Of a stretch of 64,000 nucleotides of DNA, positions 50,260 to 59,345 are shown one piece after another; position 1 is the stretch's first letter, and each line of letters starts with the position of its first letter. The notes beneath the pieces were generated by a model. It ran no database searches, was not told where the DNA came from, and saw only the letters and a list, made by a program, of their open reading frames with translations. The DNA lies in the NCBI GenBank assembly GCA_945948535.1, contig CAMFBN010000003.1, forward strand, positions 1-64,000, written 5' to 3'. A program made the position numbers and the translations under genes. Source of the stretch: an uncultured Clostridia bacterium. Lineage in GTDB: Bacteria; Bacillota; Clostridia; Oscillospirales; Oscillospiraceae.

Positions 50260-50993
50260 AGCGTTTTTGGAAAATGTATCAGGTGGAACAGAAGATCTTT
50301 TTCCGCTCACCGGATGTGATTCTGTTTTGTCTGGCGATGCCGCTGGTGGTATTCATTGTGATTACGATGATTACCGGAGGGAAAAATGCCGCAGATTCTG
50401 GCCTTACCTATCTGCAAAGCGCGTATGTGTCGCTGTCCACCGTAGGGATCTGCTGCAGCGCGTTTATGAGCATCCCCATTACCGTCGTGGAACTGCGATC
50501 TCAGGGAATCCTGCGGCGGATGTATTGCAGCCCCTGCTCCCCCGCGAGACTCTTAGCCTGCGATACTATTTGCAGTGGTGTGGTTGCGGCGCTTTCCACC
50601 CTGATTCTGACCGTTGCGGCGGTGTTCTTCTTCGGCTACCGGATGCCGGGAAACGTGTTTGCCTATCTCGCTGTTTGGCTGCTGACCATGGTCTCCATGT
50701 TCTCCATCGGTCTCATGGTTGCCAGCCTGTGCAGAACCACAAAATCCATGAATGTGGCCACAAGCCTGCTCTATTTCCCCATGCTGCTGTTCTCCGGGGC
50801 CACTATCCCCGCGGAGGTATTCCCGGGTGCCCTCCGGACCGTTGCCGGGTGGATGCCCCTGGGCGTGGGAATCAGACTGTTGAAATCCGTGTCCATGGGA
50901 TGCTATGATAAGATCATCATGCCGGTGGTCAGCCTGACCGCCATTGCGGTCATTTGCGGCACCGTTGCCGTCAGAACATTCAGATGGGAGTAA
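50256..50993 (+). CDS. ABC-2 type transporter permease
   Basis: Six hydrophobic segments; overlaps the ATPase stop by 4 bp. Confidence 0.9.
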   Translation: MKRFWKMYQVEQKIFFRSPDVILFCLAMPLVVFIVITMITGGKNAADSGLTYLQSAYVSLSTVGICCSAFMSIPITVVELRSQGILRRMYCSPCSPARLLACDTICSGVVAALSTLILTVAAVFFFGYRMPGNVFAYLAVWLLTMVSMFSIGLMVASLCRTTKSMNVATSLLYFPMLLFSGATIPAEVFPGALRTVAGWMPLGVGIRLLKSVSMGCYDKIIMPVVSLTAIAVICGTVAVRTFRWE

Positions 50994-50997
50994 GACT

Positions 50998-51846
50998 ATG
51001 GAGATGAAACAGGAACACAGGCCCTGCGAAGGAAGGACAAGCGATACACTCTATAAGATCGGCATGTTCGCGGCCATGAATCATGTTACCGTCAAGGCCC
51101 TGCGCTTTTACGAGGAACAGGGCCTGCTGATGCCGGCGCTGATCCATCCGGAGACCGGATACCGCTACTACACCCTCTCCCAGATGGCGGTGCTCCACCA
51201 GATCACCGCCCTGAAGCTGGCGGGATTCACCCTGGAGGAGATTGCCCATATCCATTCCGGGGCCGATGAAGAAGCGGTACTTTTGAAGAAAAAATCAGAA
51301 TTGGTTGCGAAAATCTCTGATCTCACGAGACAGATCGCCGTGGTAGACGGATACCTGTCCAAAAAGAAAACCGGACTTTCCGCACCCGTTCTTGTAAAAA
51401 CCATCCCCGAAACCACCGTGGCCTATATGCGGATCCGGCTGGAATCCTACGACTGCCTGTTTGACCGGATGCCGGAAATGGGCGCGCTGATGGAGAAAGC
51501 GGGCTGTATCTGTGCCCTTCCGGAATACTGCTTTACAAACTATCTGGAGCCGGGATACAAAGACGGGGACATTCCGGTTGAGATCTGTGAGTCCGTTGTG
51601 GAGGCGAAGAAAGAAGCCGGCGAGCTGCGCTTCAAAACCCTTCCCGAAATCCAGGCGGCCTGTGTTTTCCACAAGGGCTCCTATCGTACCTTTTCGGAAT
51701 CCTATGAAACCGTGCTGCGTTATATCGAGGAAAACGGGTACGAGATCGCCGGAGAAATTCGGGAGAGCTATATTGACGGGGTCTGGAACAAGGAGGATGA
51801 GAGCCAGTGGCTGTCGGAAATCCAGGTGCCGGTCAGGAGAAAGTGA
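50998..51846 (+). CDS. MerR-family regulator with GyrI-like effector domain
   Basis: YKIGMFAAMNHVTVKALRFYEEQGLLMPALIHPETGYRYYTLSQMAVLHQI; GyrI-like C-terminal half. Confidence 0.9.
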   Translation: MEMKQEHRPCEGRTSDTLYKIGMFAAMNHVTVKALRFYEEQGLLMPALIHPETGYRYYTLSQMAVLHQITALKLAGFTLEEIAHIHSGADEEAVLLKKKSELVAKISDLTRQIAVVDGYLSKKKTGLSAPVLVKTIPETTVAYMRIRLESYDCLFDRMPEMGALMEKAGCICALPEYCFTNYLEPGYKDGDIPVEICESVVEAKKEAGELRFKTLPEIQAACVFHKGSYRTFSESYETVLRYIEENGYEIAGEIRESYIDGVWNKEDESQWLSEIQVPVRRK

Positions 51847-51919
51847 GGTGGTTTTGTGATGAACCAAGATAGAATTGTAATTCCTTGCTTGCAGGGAAGG
51901 AGAAGCGGTCATGGTTCGG

Positions 51920-51960
51920 GGAAAGGCTTTCATATGATCACACTATTTCTAATTGGCATC
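51920..51960 (+). pseudogene. 5' fragment of the small membrane protein gene
   Basis: gaaaggctttcatatgatcacactatttctaattggcatc vs 48186-48225, 38 of 40 identical. Confidence 0.8.
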
Positions 51961-52058
51961 AAAGCCAGCACAATGTGTTGCAGTATTCCGGCGTTTGACG
52001 GTGTTCCTTTTCCGCTCTGGGAATTCTATTGTGTAGTGATGCCAAAGGGGGCCAAGGC

Positions 52059-52087
52059 TTGCATTTCCCGCGCAATCATGGTATGAT
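52059..52087 (+). promoter_or_regulatory. Sigma-A promoter
   Basis: TTGCAT-N17-TATGAT. Confidence 0.6.
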
Positions 52088-52133
52088 AGCTGGCAGAAAG
52101 CAGGCGGGCTGTGCCGCCGGAAAGGAACCCTAC

Positions 52134-52853
52134 ATGAATCGAATCGTTACAATGGTGCTGAAAAATCTGGCAATCGTCCCCGGCGCCTGGTTCAGGCTCT
52201 GTAAGTACGCCGAGCACACCGACGACTACCCAGAAATTGAAAAATACCGCCATATTCAGTATATTTTAAAGCACGCCGTCACCGGCGGCAACGTGGATTT
52301 GCAGGTCACCGGTCAGGAGAACATCCCCGCCGAGGGTGGCTTCATGCTCTATTCCAATCATCAGGGTATGTTCGACGTGCTGGCCATCGCCGCCACCTGT
52401 GACCGTCCCATCGGCGCGGTGCTGAAAAAGGAGCTGTACAACATCCCCTTCCTGCACCAGATCGCCCTGTGCACCAAGTCCTTCGCCATGGACCGGGAGG
52501 ACGTGCGCCAGTCCCTGACGGTGATTCAGAACGTTACCGCTGAGGTCAAGGGCGGCAGAAGCTACCTGATTTTCCCCGAGGGCACCCGCAGCCGTAAGGG
52601 TAACGAAATGCTGGAGTTTCACGGCGGCAGCTTCCGCTGCGCCACCAAGTCCGGCTGTCCCATCGTGCCCATCGCTCTTGTGGACTGCTTCAAGGTACTG
52701 GATCAGCCCGGCAGCAAGCCGGTATCCGTGCAGGTGCACTATTTGAAGCCCATCACCAGCGAAGAGTATGCGGGCATGAAGCCCGCCGAGGTCGCCGTGC
52801 TGGTGAAACAGCGGATTCAGGAAAAGCTGGATGAGTGTCCGGCAGAAGAGTAA
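52134..52853 (+). CDS. plsC: 1-acyl-sn-glycerol-3-phosphate acyltransferase (PlsC-like)
   Basis: MLYSNHQGMFDVLAIA (Hx4D-type), LIFPEGTRSRKGNEMLEFHGG. Confidence 0.9.
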   Translation: MNRIVTMVLKNLAIVPGAWFRLCKYAEHTDDYPEIEKYRHIQYILKHAVTGGNVDLQVTGQENIPAEGGFMLYSNHQGMFDVLAIAATCDRPIGAVLKKELYNIPFLHQIALCTKSFAMDREDVRQSLTVIQNVTAEVKGGRSYLIFPEGTRSRKGNEMLEFHGGSFRCATKSGCPIVPIALVDCFKVLDQPGSKPVSVQVHYLKPITSEEYAGMKPAEVAVLVKQRIQEKLDECPAEE

Positions 52854-52857
52854 AGAA

Positions 52858-52889
52858 ATTGCCTTCCCCGGCGGGGAAGGCAATCTTTA
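52858..52889. terminator. Bidirectional terminator
   Basis: attgccttccccggcggggaaggcaatcttt between convergent genes. Confidence 0.85.
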
Positions 52890-53972
52890 TTTCAGCGCCG
52901 CGCTGCTGCTCAGCACCAACGTGCTGTAGAGGAACAGTACGTCCTGTCCGTGGAAGTCCAGATACTGCTCCAGCAGCTCCGGCTGGACGTAGCGGATGTC
53001 CACAAGCGTCACTTTCGCGTAATCTGTCAGAAGCAGCGGGGCAATGGAACTGCCGAAGGAATCCCGGAAAATCACCAGTTCCCGCTCTGTCCCGGCATTG
53101 GGATTTTCGATGGTCAGCAGGGCTTTGGCCCCGGACAGGTACACATCGTACAAATCCCGGCTGTCTAATTTGGTCATATCATACACGCTTCCCGTTTTGC
53201 CCGTCTCATAATCAAAAACAGTGCACTGGGACAGGGTGTCGTTTTCCATCAAATACAGCGTATCCGGCTCCATGGGCAGGGCTGCCTGTCCATAGTACAC
53301 GCCGTAGAAGGGCCTGTCAACCGGGGTACGCCTGTAATCCTCCGCCTTTGGAGCCGTCACCCCCAATCCTTTACACAGGGCTGTCGCGGCGGGAATCAGG
53401 GCTTCCTGACGCCAGTGGGTGTCGGTGCGGTAATAGTCCTGCCCGGTCAGGGCCGGGCGCAGATCGATTTCTTCTGCCCAGGGCAGTCCCGCTGCCACTT
53501 GGACGTACAGGGCGTCGTAGTCCATAGCGAGGTGCCCGCTTTCCTCCGCCAGATAGTAGCCCTTGTCCGGGACAATGGCGTAAAAGCACCGGTCTTCTTG
53601 CAGATATTGGTCATAAATCCACTGGAACCGCCCAAGGGCGTGGTTTACAGAATCTCTGTTCAGAGGGTACTCCTGTTTGACGGCGGTGCCGTTTGTCAGG
53701 TAGATACCGTTGTTGTCTTTCTGCCCCAGTACCCCAGTGTGAAACAGGGATTTGACGCTGCGGAAAGACTGCCGCAACGGGAACTGGTCTAAGCTGTAGC
53801 TTTCAAAATCCTCGCGGAATTTGCCGGAAAGCAGCGTTTGAACGGAAAAGGCCGGTTTTTGGGCCAGCGGGCGGCGTTCCGCTTCCGAAATCTGCCTGCT
53901 TGGGACAACCCATGCCCAAAGTGCCAGCGTCCCCCAGAGAACCAACACAAATATGGTCTGATGTTTTTTCAT
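52887..53972 (-). CDS. DHHW/AlgJ-like protein
   Basis: DKGYYLAEESGHLAMDYDAL, YYRTDTHWRQEAL (D-T-H-W), FRDSFGSS. Confidence 0.85.
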   Translation of the reverse strand: MKKHQTIFVLVLWGTLALWAWVVPSRQISEAERRPLAQKPAFSVQTLLSGKFREDFESYSLDQFPLRQSFRSVKSLFHTGVLGQKDNNGIYLTNGTAVKQEYPLNRDSVNHALGRFQWIYDQYLQEDRCFYAIVPDKGYYLAEESGHLAMDYDALYVQVAAGLPWAEEIDLRPALTGQDYYRTDTHWRQEALIPAATALCKGLGVTAPKAEDYRRTPVDRPFYGVYYGQAALPMEPDTLYLMENDTLSQCTVFDYETGKTGSVYDMTKLDSRDLYDVYLSGAKALLTIENPNAGTERELVIFRDSFGSSIAPLLLTDYAKVTLVDIRYVQPELLEQYLDFHGQDVLFLYSTLVLSSSAALK

Positions 53973-53981
53973 GGCGCTACC

Positions 53982-55361
53982 TCAGAATCGGAAATACAGG
54001 AAGGGACTGAAGGAGCCGTCCACCAGATAGGCGGTGCAAATGAGCAGCAGCCCCAGCCAGAAAACCGGTTCCAGCAGGGAACCTGCCCGCGTTGCCCCAA
54101 GCTTTTGGGCGGCAGTCTTCACCAGCGGCGTGGCTCCAAGGCAGGACAGCACCAGCAAAGGCGCATAGCTTCGCAGATAATAACCGGTTTCCTTCGTGAA
54201 CAGAGGCAGCCCGGCACAGCCGAACAGGGCCGCGAAATCGCTCCCGGCCTGGGGAAGCGACTCGGCGTTGAACAGGACAAAACTCAGAATCACCGCCAGC
54301 AGTACATAGCCGTGGCGAACGGCGCTCGGCAGCTTTTGCAGCCCCGGCAGAGCCTTTTCCATCAGCAGCAGCGCCGCGAACATCAGTCCCCACAGTACGA
54401 AATTCCAGGCCGCCCCGTGCCACAATCCCGTGAGCATCCAAACAATCAGGATATTTCGCACCCATTTCGCCTTGCTGACCCGATTGCCGCCCATGGGAAT
54501 ATACACATAGTCCCGGAACCAGCTGCCAAGGCTCTTATGCCACCGCCGCCAGAATTCCGTGACGCTTTTTGACAGATAGGGATAGTCGAAATTCTCCGGA
54601 AAATGAAAGCCGAAAATTCGGCCCAGGCCAATCGCCATGTCGGAATACCCGGAAAAATCGAAGTAAATGTTCAGAGTAAACGCAATTGCGTACAGCCACG
54701 CGAACGCCACGGAGGGCGACCCGCTGTCCCGGCAGAGCTTTACCAGCATGGCAAGGTTATCCGCCAGAATGACCTTTTTCCCCAAGCCGATGACAAACCG
54801 CCGCAGACCCAACCCCACATTTTCCCAGCTGTGGATTCGCCCATCCAGCTCCTTCGCCACATCGGAATAGCGGACGATGGGGCCGGCAATGAGTTGGGGG
54901 AACAGAGCAACGTAGGCCCCAAAGGCGATGAGATTTTTCTGGGGCGGCACCGTGCCCCGGTACACATCCACGGTGTAGCTCAGACACTGGAAGGTGTAGA
55001 AGCTGATGCCCACGGGCAGGGCCAGCTTCAGAAGCGGCAGGCGCAGGCCGGTGACGGCATTGACGCTGGTGAGGAAAAAGTCCGCGTATTTGAAAAGCCC
55101 CAGCAGGCCCACGCCCACGGCGACAGAAAGTAATAGCCACGCCTTTTTATGGGCTTCGCTGCGCCCGATGGCAAGGCCGCACAGGTAGAAAACGGCGATG
55201 GTGAACACCATCAGGAGCAGCAGCTTCGGCTCCCCCCAACCGTAGAACGCAAGGCTTGCAAGAAGCAGCACAGCGTTTTTCCCCCGCCGGGGGGTGAGAA
55301 AGTACACCGCCAGCACCGCCGGGAGAAAATAGTATAAAAATGGGATGCTGGAAAAGATCAT
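53982..55361 (-). CDS. MBOAT-family O-acyltransferase (AlgI-like)
   Basis: YFDFSGYSDMAIGLGRIFGFHFPENFDYPYLSKSVTEFWRRWHKSLGSWFRDYVYIPMGGNR. Confidence 0.95.
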   Translation of the reverse strand: MIFSSIPFLYYFLPAVLAVYFLTPRRGKNAVLLLASLAFYGWGEPKLLLLMVFTIAVFYLCGLAIGRSEAHKKAWLLLSVAVGVGLLGLFKYADFFLTSVNAVTGLRLPLLKLALPVGISFYTFQCLSYTVDVYRGTVPPQKNLIAFGAYVALFPQLIAGPIVRYSDVAKELDGRIHSWENVGLGLRRFVIGLGKKVILADNLAMLVKLCRDSGSPSVAFAWLYAIAFTLNIYFDFSGYSDMAIGLGRIFGFHFPENFDYPYLSKSVTEFWRRWHKSLGSWFRDYVYIPMGGNRVSKAKWVRNILIVWMLTGLWHGAAWNFVLWGLMFAALLLMEKALPGLQKLPSAVRHGYVLLAVILSFVLFNAESLPQAGSDFAALFGCAGLPLFTKETGYYLRSYAPLLVLSCLGATPLVKTAAQKLGATRAGSLLEPVFWLGLLLICTAYLVDGSFSPFLYFRF

Positions 55362-55420
55362 AGTGGTTTCCTCAAATAAACTTATCAAAAATGGCAGCGG
55401 CATTACCGCTGCCATTTTCA

Positions 55421-55960
55421 TCAGATTACAAAATCACAGGTTCTTCCCGCCACGGTCTGGAAGGCGTCCACAAAGGACTGGGCGGTCATGTCGCCGGTGG
55501 TGGACACCATAATCAGCATCACCACATCGCCGATGCCTGCCACCTTCAGATCGTCCGCTTCCACGCAGATCCACTTCCGGGGGTCTACGCCGGACTTCAT
55601 GCTTTCCGCCACGGCTCTGGTATCCGCGCCCTCGGCGGTGCGCACCATGACCATGGAGAAGGCCAGAGAGCCCATCATCGGCTCGTAGGCGGCAGCCTCG
55701 GTGAGTTGGGAAGCGTCGTCAAGGCCGGTGTAGCTCTTGATGGCCCAGGCGCCATCCTCGCTGGTGTCTGTGAGGTCGATGGGGTACACGCCGCCGGCAA
55801 ACTCCACGGGCCGCTGCTCAATGACCTTGTTCAAAAGCTCCTCCATGGTGCCATCAAGGTTGGCAGCGGGTGCGGTGGTTTCCGCAGTTTGCTTGCCGCC
55901 GCAGGCGGTCATGGCAAGCGCAAGGCTCAGCGCCAGCAGGGCGCAAATCAGTTTCTTCAT
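55421..55960 (-). CDS. DUF4358-like lipoprotein
   Basis: MKKLICALLALSLALAMTACGG lipobox; downstream of VanZ. Confidence 0.8.
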   Translation of the reverse strand: MKKLICALLALSLALAMTACGGKQTAETTAPAANLDGTMEELLNKVIEQRPVEFAGGVYPIDLTDTSEDGAWAIKSYTGLDDASQLTEAAAYEPMMGSLAFSMVMVRTAEGADTRAVAESMKSGVDPRKWICVEADDLKVAGIGDVVMLIMVSTTGDMTAQSFVDAFQTVAGRTCDFVI

Positions 55961-55961
55961 T

Positions 55962-56414
55962 TCAGGTTTCCTCCAAATGTTTTTTCTTACGCATACAATA
56001 ATGCCCAAAAGTGAGCAAAATCACTCCCAGCAGCACGCCGCAGGAGTCGATACAAACGTCCCGCAGGCTGGAAACCCGGCCCGGGACAAAAATCTGGATG
56101 GTTTCATCCACACAGGCTGCCGCCGCTCCGAACAGGAACGGCGCAAGCTTCCCCTTTTTCAGCATCCCGAACAGCCAGCACAGGCACATTCCCAGCGCCG
56201 TGAACTCCGTGAAATGGGCCAGTTTCCGCAGCAGGAAGCCCCCGTTTTCCGGCCCCGGCTCCCCCTGCGCAAAAAGGAGCTCCAAAATTTTCTTGACAAA
56301 ATCGCTGATGGCCCCGGAAATCCACCCGGGCAGCAGGGAATTGCCCCAGATGAACACAAGGCAGCATATCAGCAGCGTCACACACAGGCGCATTCTTTTC
56401 TCTGTCCGAATCAC
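55962..56414 (-). CDS. VanZ-family protein
   Basis: LLRKLAHFTEFTALGMCLCWLFG...VDETIQIFVPGRVSSLRDVCIDSCGVLLG. Confidence 0.9.
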   Translation of the reverse strand: MIRTEKRMRLCVTLLICCLVFIWGNSLLPGWISGAISDFVKKILELLFAQGEPGPENGGFLLRKLAHFTEFTALGMCLCWLFGMLKKGKLAPFLFGAAAACVDETIQIFVPGRVSSLRDVCIDSCGVLLGVILLTFGHYCMRKKKHLEET

Positions 56415-56986
56415 GCCAGCACCCCCAGATGCTCCAGCAGAATCTTCACGCCCAGCGCAATCAGGATGATGCCTCCGGCAATCTCCGCCTTGTTTTCAAA
56501 ACGGCTGCCGAACACATTTCCAATCTTCACGCCCAGCATGGACAGCAGGCAGGTGCAGATGCCAATGAGCGTCACAGCGAAGTAGATGTTCACATTGCCC
56601 ACCATGGCCAGAGAAATGCCCACCGCCAGCGCGTCAATGGAGGTAGCCACCGCCATGATGAACATGGTTTTCACCGACAGGTCCGCATTGCCGCCGCAGT
56701 CGCATTCTTCTTCCTTGGACAGGGCCTCCTTCAGCATATTCACACCGATAATCGCCAGCAGGCCGAAGGCGATCCAATGATCCACCGCCTGAATGGCTGT
56801 GGCAAACAGCGTACCCAGAAAAAAGCCGATCAGCGGCATCAGCGCCTGAAAGCCGCCGAACCACACCCCGCAGGTGAATTCCGCCTTGAAGGTAGCCCGC
56901 CGCAGGGCCAACCCCTTGCACACCGACACGGCGAAAGCATCCATGCTCAGCCCCACCGCCAGCAGCAGTAACTCTCCGATTCCCAT
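56411..56986 (-). CDS. mntP: Manganese efflux pump MntP
   Basis: LLLAVGLSMDAFAVSVCKGLAL, SIDALAVGISLAM; riboswitch upstream. Confidence 0.95.
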   Translation of the reverse strand: MGIGELLLLAVGLSMDAFAVSVCKGLALRRATFKAEFTCGVWFGGFQALMPLIGFFLGTLFATAIQAVDHWIAFGLLAIIGVNMLKEALSKEEECDCGGNADLSVKTMFIMAVATSIDALAVGISLAMVGNVNIYFAVTLIGICTCLLSMLGVKIGNVFGSRFENKAEIAGGIILIALGVKILLEHLGVLA

Positions 56987-57035
56987 AAAAAAGGCCTCCG
57001 TACAGATTACAACCGGCACAGAAGTCGAACAAAGA

Positions 57036-57137
57036 GACTGAGCCGGCCTTCAAGTCTCGTCATTTCAGGCGGAACCGGGGTTGCCCCAGTATGTCGATTC
57101 CGTCCCGCGTCTTCCGCGCCGACTACTCCCTCTTCTG
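57036..57137 (-). ncRNA. yybP-ykoY (Mn2+) riboswitch
   Basis: Minus strand GGGAGTAGTCGGCG...GGAATCGACATACTGGGGCAACCCCGG...GACGAGACTTGAAGGCCGG directly upstream of mntP. Confidence 0.8.
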
Positions 57138-57198
57138 GCGGAATTATAACAAAAGGCTCCCGGTTTGTCAAGGCAAACCGGGAGAATACACAGTTATT

Positions 57199-57726
57199 TT
57201 ACAATTTTTCCAGCATTTTCTCCAGCAGCACCAGTCCCACGCCCTCAATGCCGTTGAACACGCAGGGCACAATGCCTGCCTCCCGGTAGCCCAGCTTCCG
57301 GTACATGGCTCTGGCCCGGGCATTGCGGCTGTTGGTGTCCATCCGCAGCACGCGGCAGCCGTTTTGGCCGGCGAAGTCTTCATAAAACGCCACAAACTGC
57401 TTTCCATAGCCCATGCCGGCGGTGTCCGGGTCGATGACCAGCGTGTGCAGCACCATGACCTCAGAATTCTTCGCCTCATACAGCCACGGCCCGCCGTAGT
57501 AGGCATCCACCTGGGTCTGGTTGATGATGGCAGCGCCGACGATTGTTCCGTTGTGCTCCTGCACGAACAGGTCGTCCCGGCAAAGGGCCTGCCGGGCAGT
57601 GTCCTCAGTGGGGTAGATCCCACGAATCCAGCCGATGGTTGCCCGGCCCGCTTCTTCCTCGGTGTGGAGCTTGTCGTAGATCGACGCAACGGCAGGAATA
57701 TCCGCCGCCAATGCCTTGCGAATCAT
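57199..57726 (-). CDS. GNAT-family N-acetyltransferase
   Basis: VLHTLVIDPDTAGMGYGKQFVAFYEDFAGQNGCRVLRMDTNSRNARARAMYRKLGYREAGIV. Confidence 0.9.
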   Translation of the reverse strand: MIRKALAADIPAVASIYDKLHTEEEAGRATIGWIRGIYPTEDTARQALCRDDLFVQEHNGTIVGAAIINQTQVDAYYGGPWLYEAKNSEVMVLHTLVIDPDTAGMGYGKQFVAFYEDFAGQNGCRVLRMDTNSRNARARAMYRKLGYREAGIVPCVFNGIEGVGLVLLEKMLEKL

Positions 57727-58043
57727 GCCAGCACCCCCGCCAGTTTCAAAACGCACTCCACAATCAGCACCGCCGCGCTGCTGCTCACGGCGACAACAAT
57801 CAGGCTCTTGCCCCGATAGGCAAGGAGGATCGCCACAATCAGCGCCGCCGCGCCGCTGATAATGGAGGCGGTGCTGCTGAGGATTGCCGGGAAGGTCATT
57901 GCCGTCAGGCAGGCGTAGGGCACATAGTGCAGAAAGGAGCGCAGCAAGCGGCTGCGGATGGGTTTTCTAAAGATGGTCAGGGGCAGCACGCGAATGAGAT
58001 AGGTGGTCAGCGCCATGGCGAAAATGTACACATAGATATTCAT
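57723..58043 (-). CDS. azlD: AzlD-family branched-chain amino acid export subunit
   Basis: Small four-TM protein, MALTTYLIRVLPLTIFRKPIRSRLLRSFLHYVPYACLTAMTFPAIL; overlaps azlC. Confidence 0.9.
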   Translation of the reverse strand: MNIYVYIFAMALTTYLIRVLPLTIFRKPIRSRLLRSFLHYVPYACLTAMTFPAILSSTASIISGAAALIVAILLAYRGKSLIVVAVSSSAAVLIVECVLKLAGVLA

Positions 58044-58762
58044 ACCGCCGCCTCCGCTTCTTCCTCGATGGGGAGCAGTGCGGCGCAGATGCCCGCCGCC
58101 GCCACGGTGCAGATGACGATGGCGATGCCCGCGGACACGTCCTTCAGCACCGGTGCCCAGGTAAACAGGCTGCTGAATACCAGCGCCAGAAGCACCGCCG
58201 CCAGAATCTTACGGTCGGTCTTCGCCGGGGGCACCACGATGGCAATGAACATTCCATAGAGCATGACGCCCAGCGCCGCCTGAATGGAAGATGGCAGCAC
58301 CGACCCGGCAAGGCCGCCGCAGAGGGTGCCCAGCGTCCAGCCAACGATGGGCAGGGTGCCAAGGCCCAGCATAAAGGGCACCGCCAGCGGCTCTATCCGG
58401 GCCATAGCCAGCGCGAAAATCTCATCGGTATTGAAAAACGCGATGAACAACCGGGGCAGGAAGCCGATCCTCTCCCCCATCCGCTGGCTCAGCGCCAGAC
58501 TCATGAGGGCGTAGCGGCTGTTGATAATCAGCTGGGTCAGAATCATTTCCCACAATGTTGCCGCCGCCACAATGACGGTCAGCCCGGCGAATTGTCCCGC
58601 GCTGGTTAAATTGGTCAGCGAAATCAGCGTGGCGTCCCACACGCTGACGCCCTGGCTGACCGCCATGGCCCCGAAGCCAAAGCTGACGGAGAAATAGCCC
58701 ATGCCCACCGGCAGTCCCCGGCTGACTCCCGTCCGATATTCCCGAAAGTTCATATGTATCAT
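58040..58762 (-). CDS. azlC: AzlC-family branched-chain amino acid export subunit
   Basis: GLPVGMGYFSVSFGFGAMAVSQGVSVWDATLISLTNLTSAGQFAG. Confidence 0.9.
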   Translation of the reverse strand: MIHMNFREYRTGVSRGLPVGMGYFSVSFGFGAMAVSQGVSVWDATLISLTNLTSAGQFAGLTVIVAAATLWEMILTQLIINSRYALMSLALSQRMGERIGFLPRLFIAFFNTDEIFALAMARIEPLAVPFMLGLGTLPIVGWTLGTLCGGLAGSVLPSSIQAALGVMLYGMFIAIVVPPAKTDRKILAAVLLALVFSSLFTWAPVLKDVSAGIAIVICTVAAAGICAALLPIEEEAEAAV

Positions 58763-58771
58763 CCTTTATTT

Positions 58772-58905
58772 AATTGACAATTGACAGTTGACAATTGAAA
58801 ATGATTGTGTCCCTACGGGACGATTTACAGCTTTTGGCCAGAATTTTTCCACTTCATCCCGTAGGGAATTCTAAATTGTCAATTGTCAACTGTCAATTGT
58901 CAATT
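58772..58905. repeat. MITE-like inverted-repeat element
   Basis: 26-bp perfect terminal inverted repeat AATTGACAATTGACAGTTGACAATTG (58772-58797) / 58880-58905, inner tccctacggga/tcccgtaggga. Confidence 0.8.
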
Positions 58906-59250
58906 TTCAGTCACGCCCTGATATTCCATCAACTCCAGCACCTGCTGGCCCCGTTGGGTCAGAGCCATGCTGCCCTTGAGGGGATACTTCCCGTAGCCGG
59001 CATAGCCCGCCAGGGGCTTGTCGTAATCTAAGGAAATCAGGCCCTTCTTTTCCAGAACCTGCAGCAGCAGGCTCATATTCTCCGGTGCGTCCGCCTCCGG
59101 GTACACCGGAGTCAGATCGCCCAGCTGCCGGGCCACCGGCAGAAAGGCATACTGCCCCAATCGGCGAAGAAAATCGATTTCCGGCTGGCTCAGCACCAGC
59201 TCCCGGGCGCAGCCGGAGCATGCGCCGCAATGACCGCTGCAAGTTCCCAT
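58900..59250 (-). CDS. Cys-rich uncharacterized protein next to DtxR regulator
   Basis: MGTCSGHCGACSGCARELVLSQPEIDFLRRLGQYAFLPVARQ; RBS ggagggg. Confidence 0.7.
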   Translation of the reverse strand: MGTCSGHCGACSGCARELVLSQPEIDFLRRLGQYAFLPVARQLGDLTPVYPEADAPENMSLLLQVLEKKGLISLDYDKPLAGYAGYGKYPLKGSMALTQRGQQVLELMEYQGVTEN

Positions 59251-59345
59251 GGATACCCCTCCATACTCCGTAACCGGCACCCCAGACAGGAGCGCCAATC
59301 ATAGCATACGCCATTCCCGGTGAAAATAACCGGCATGATAAGCAA

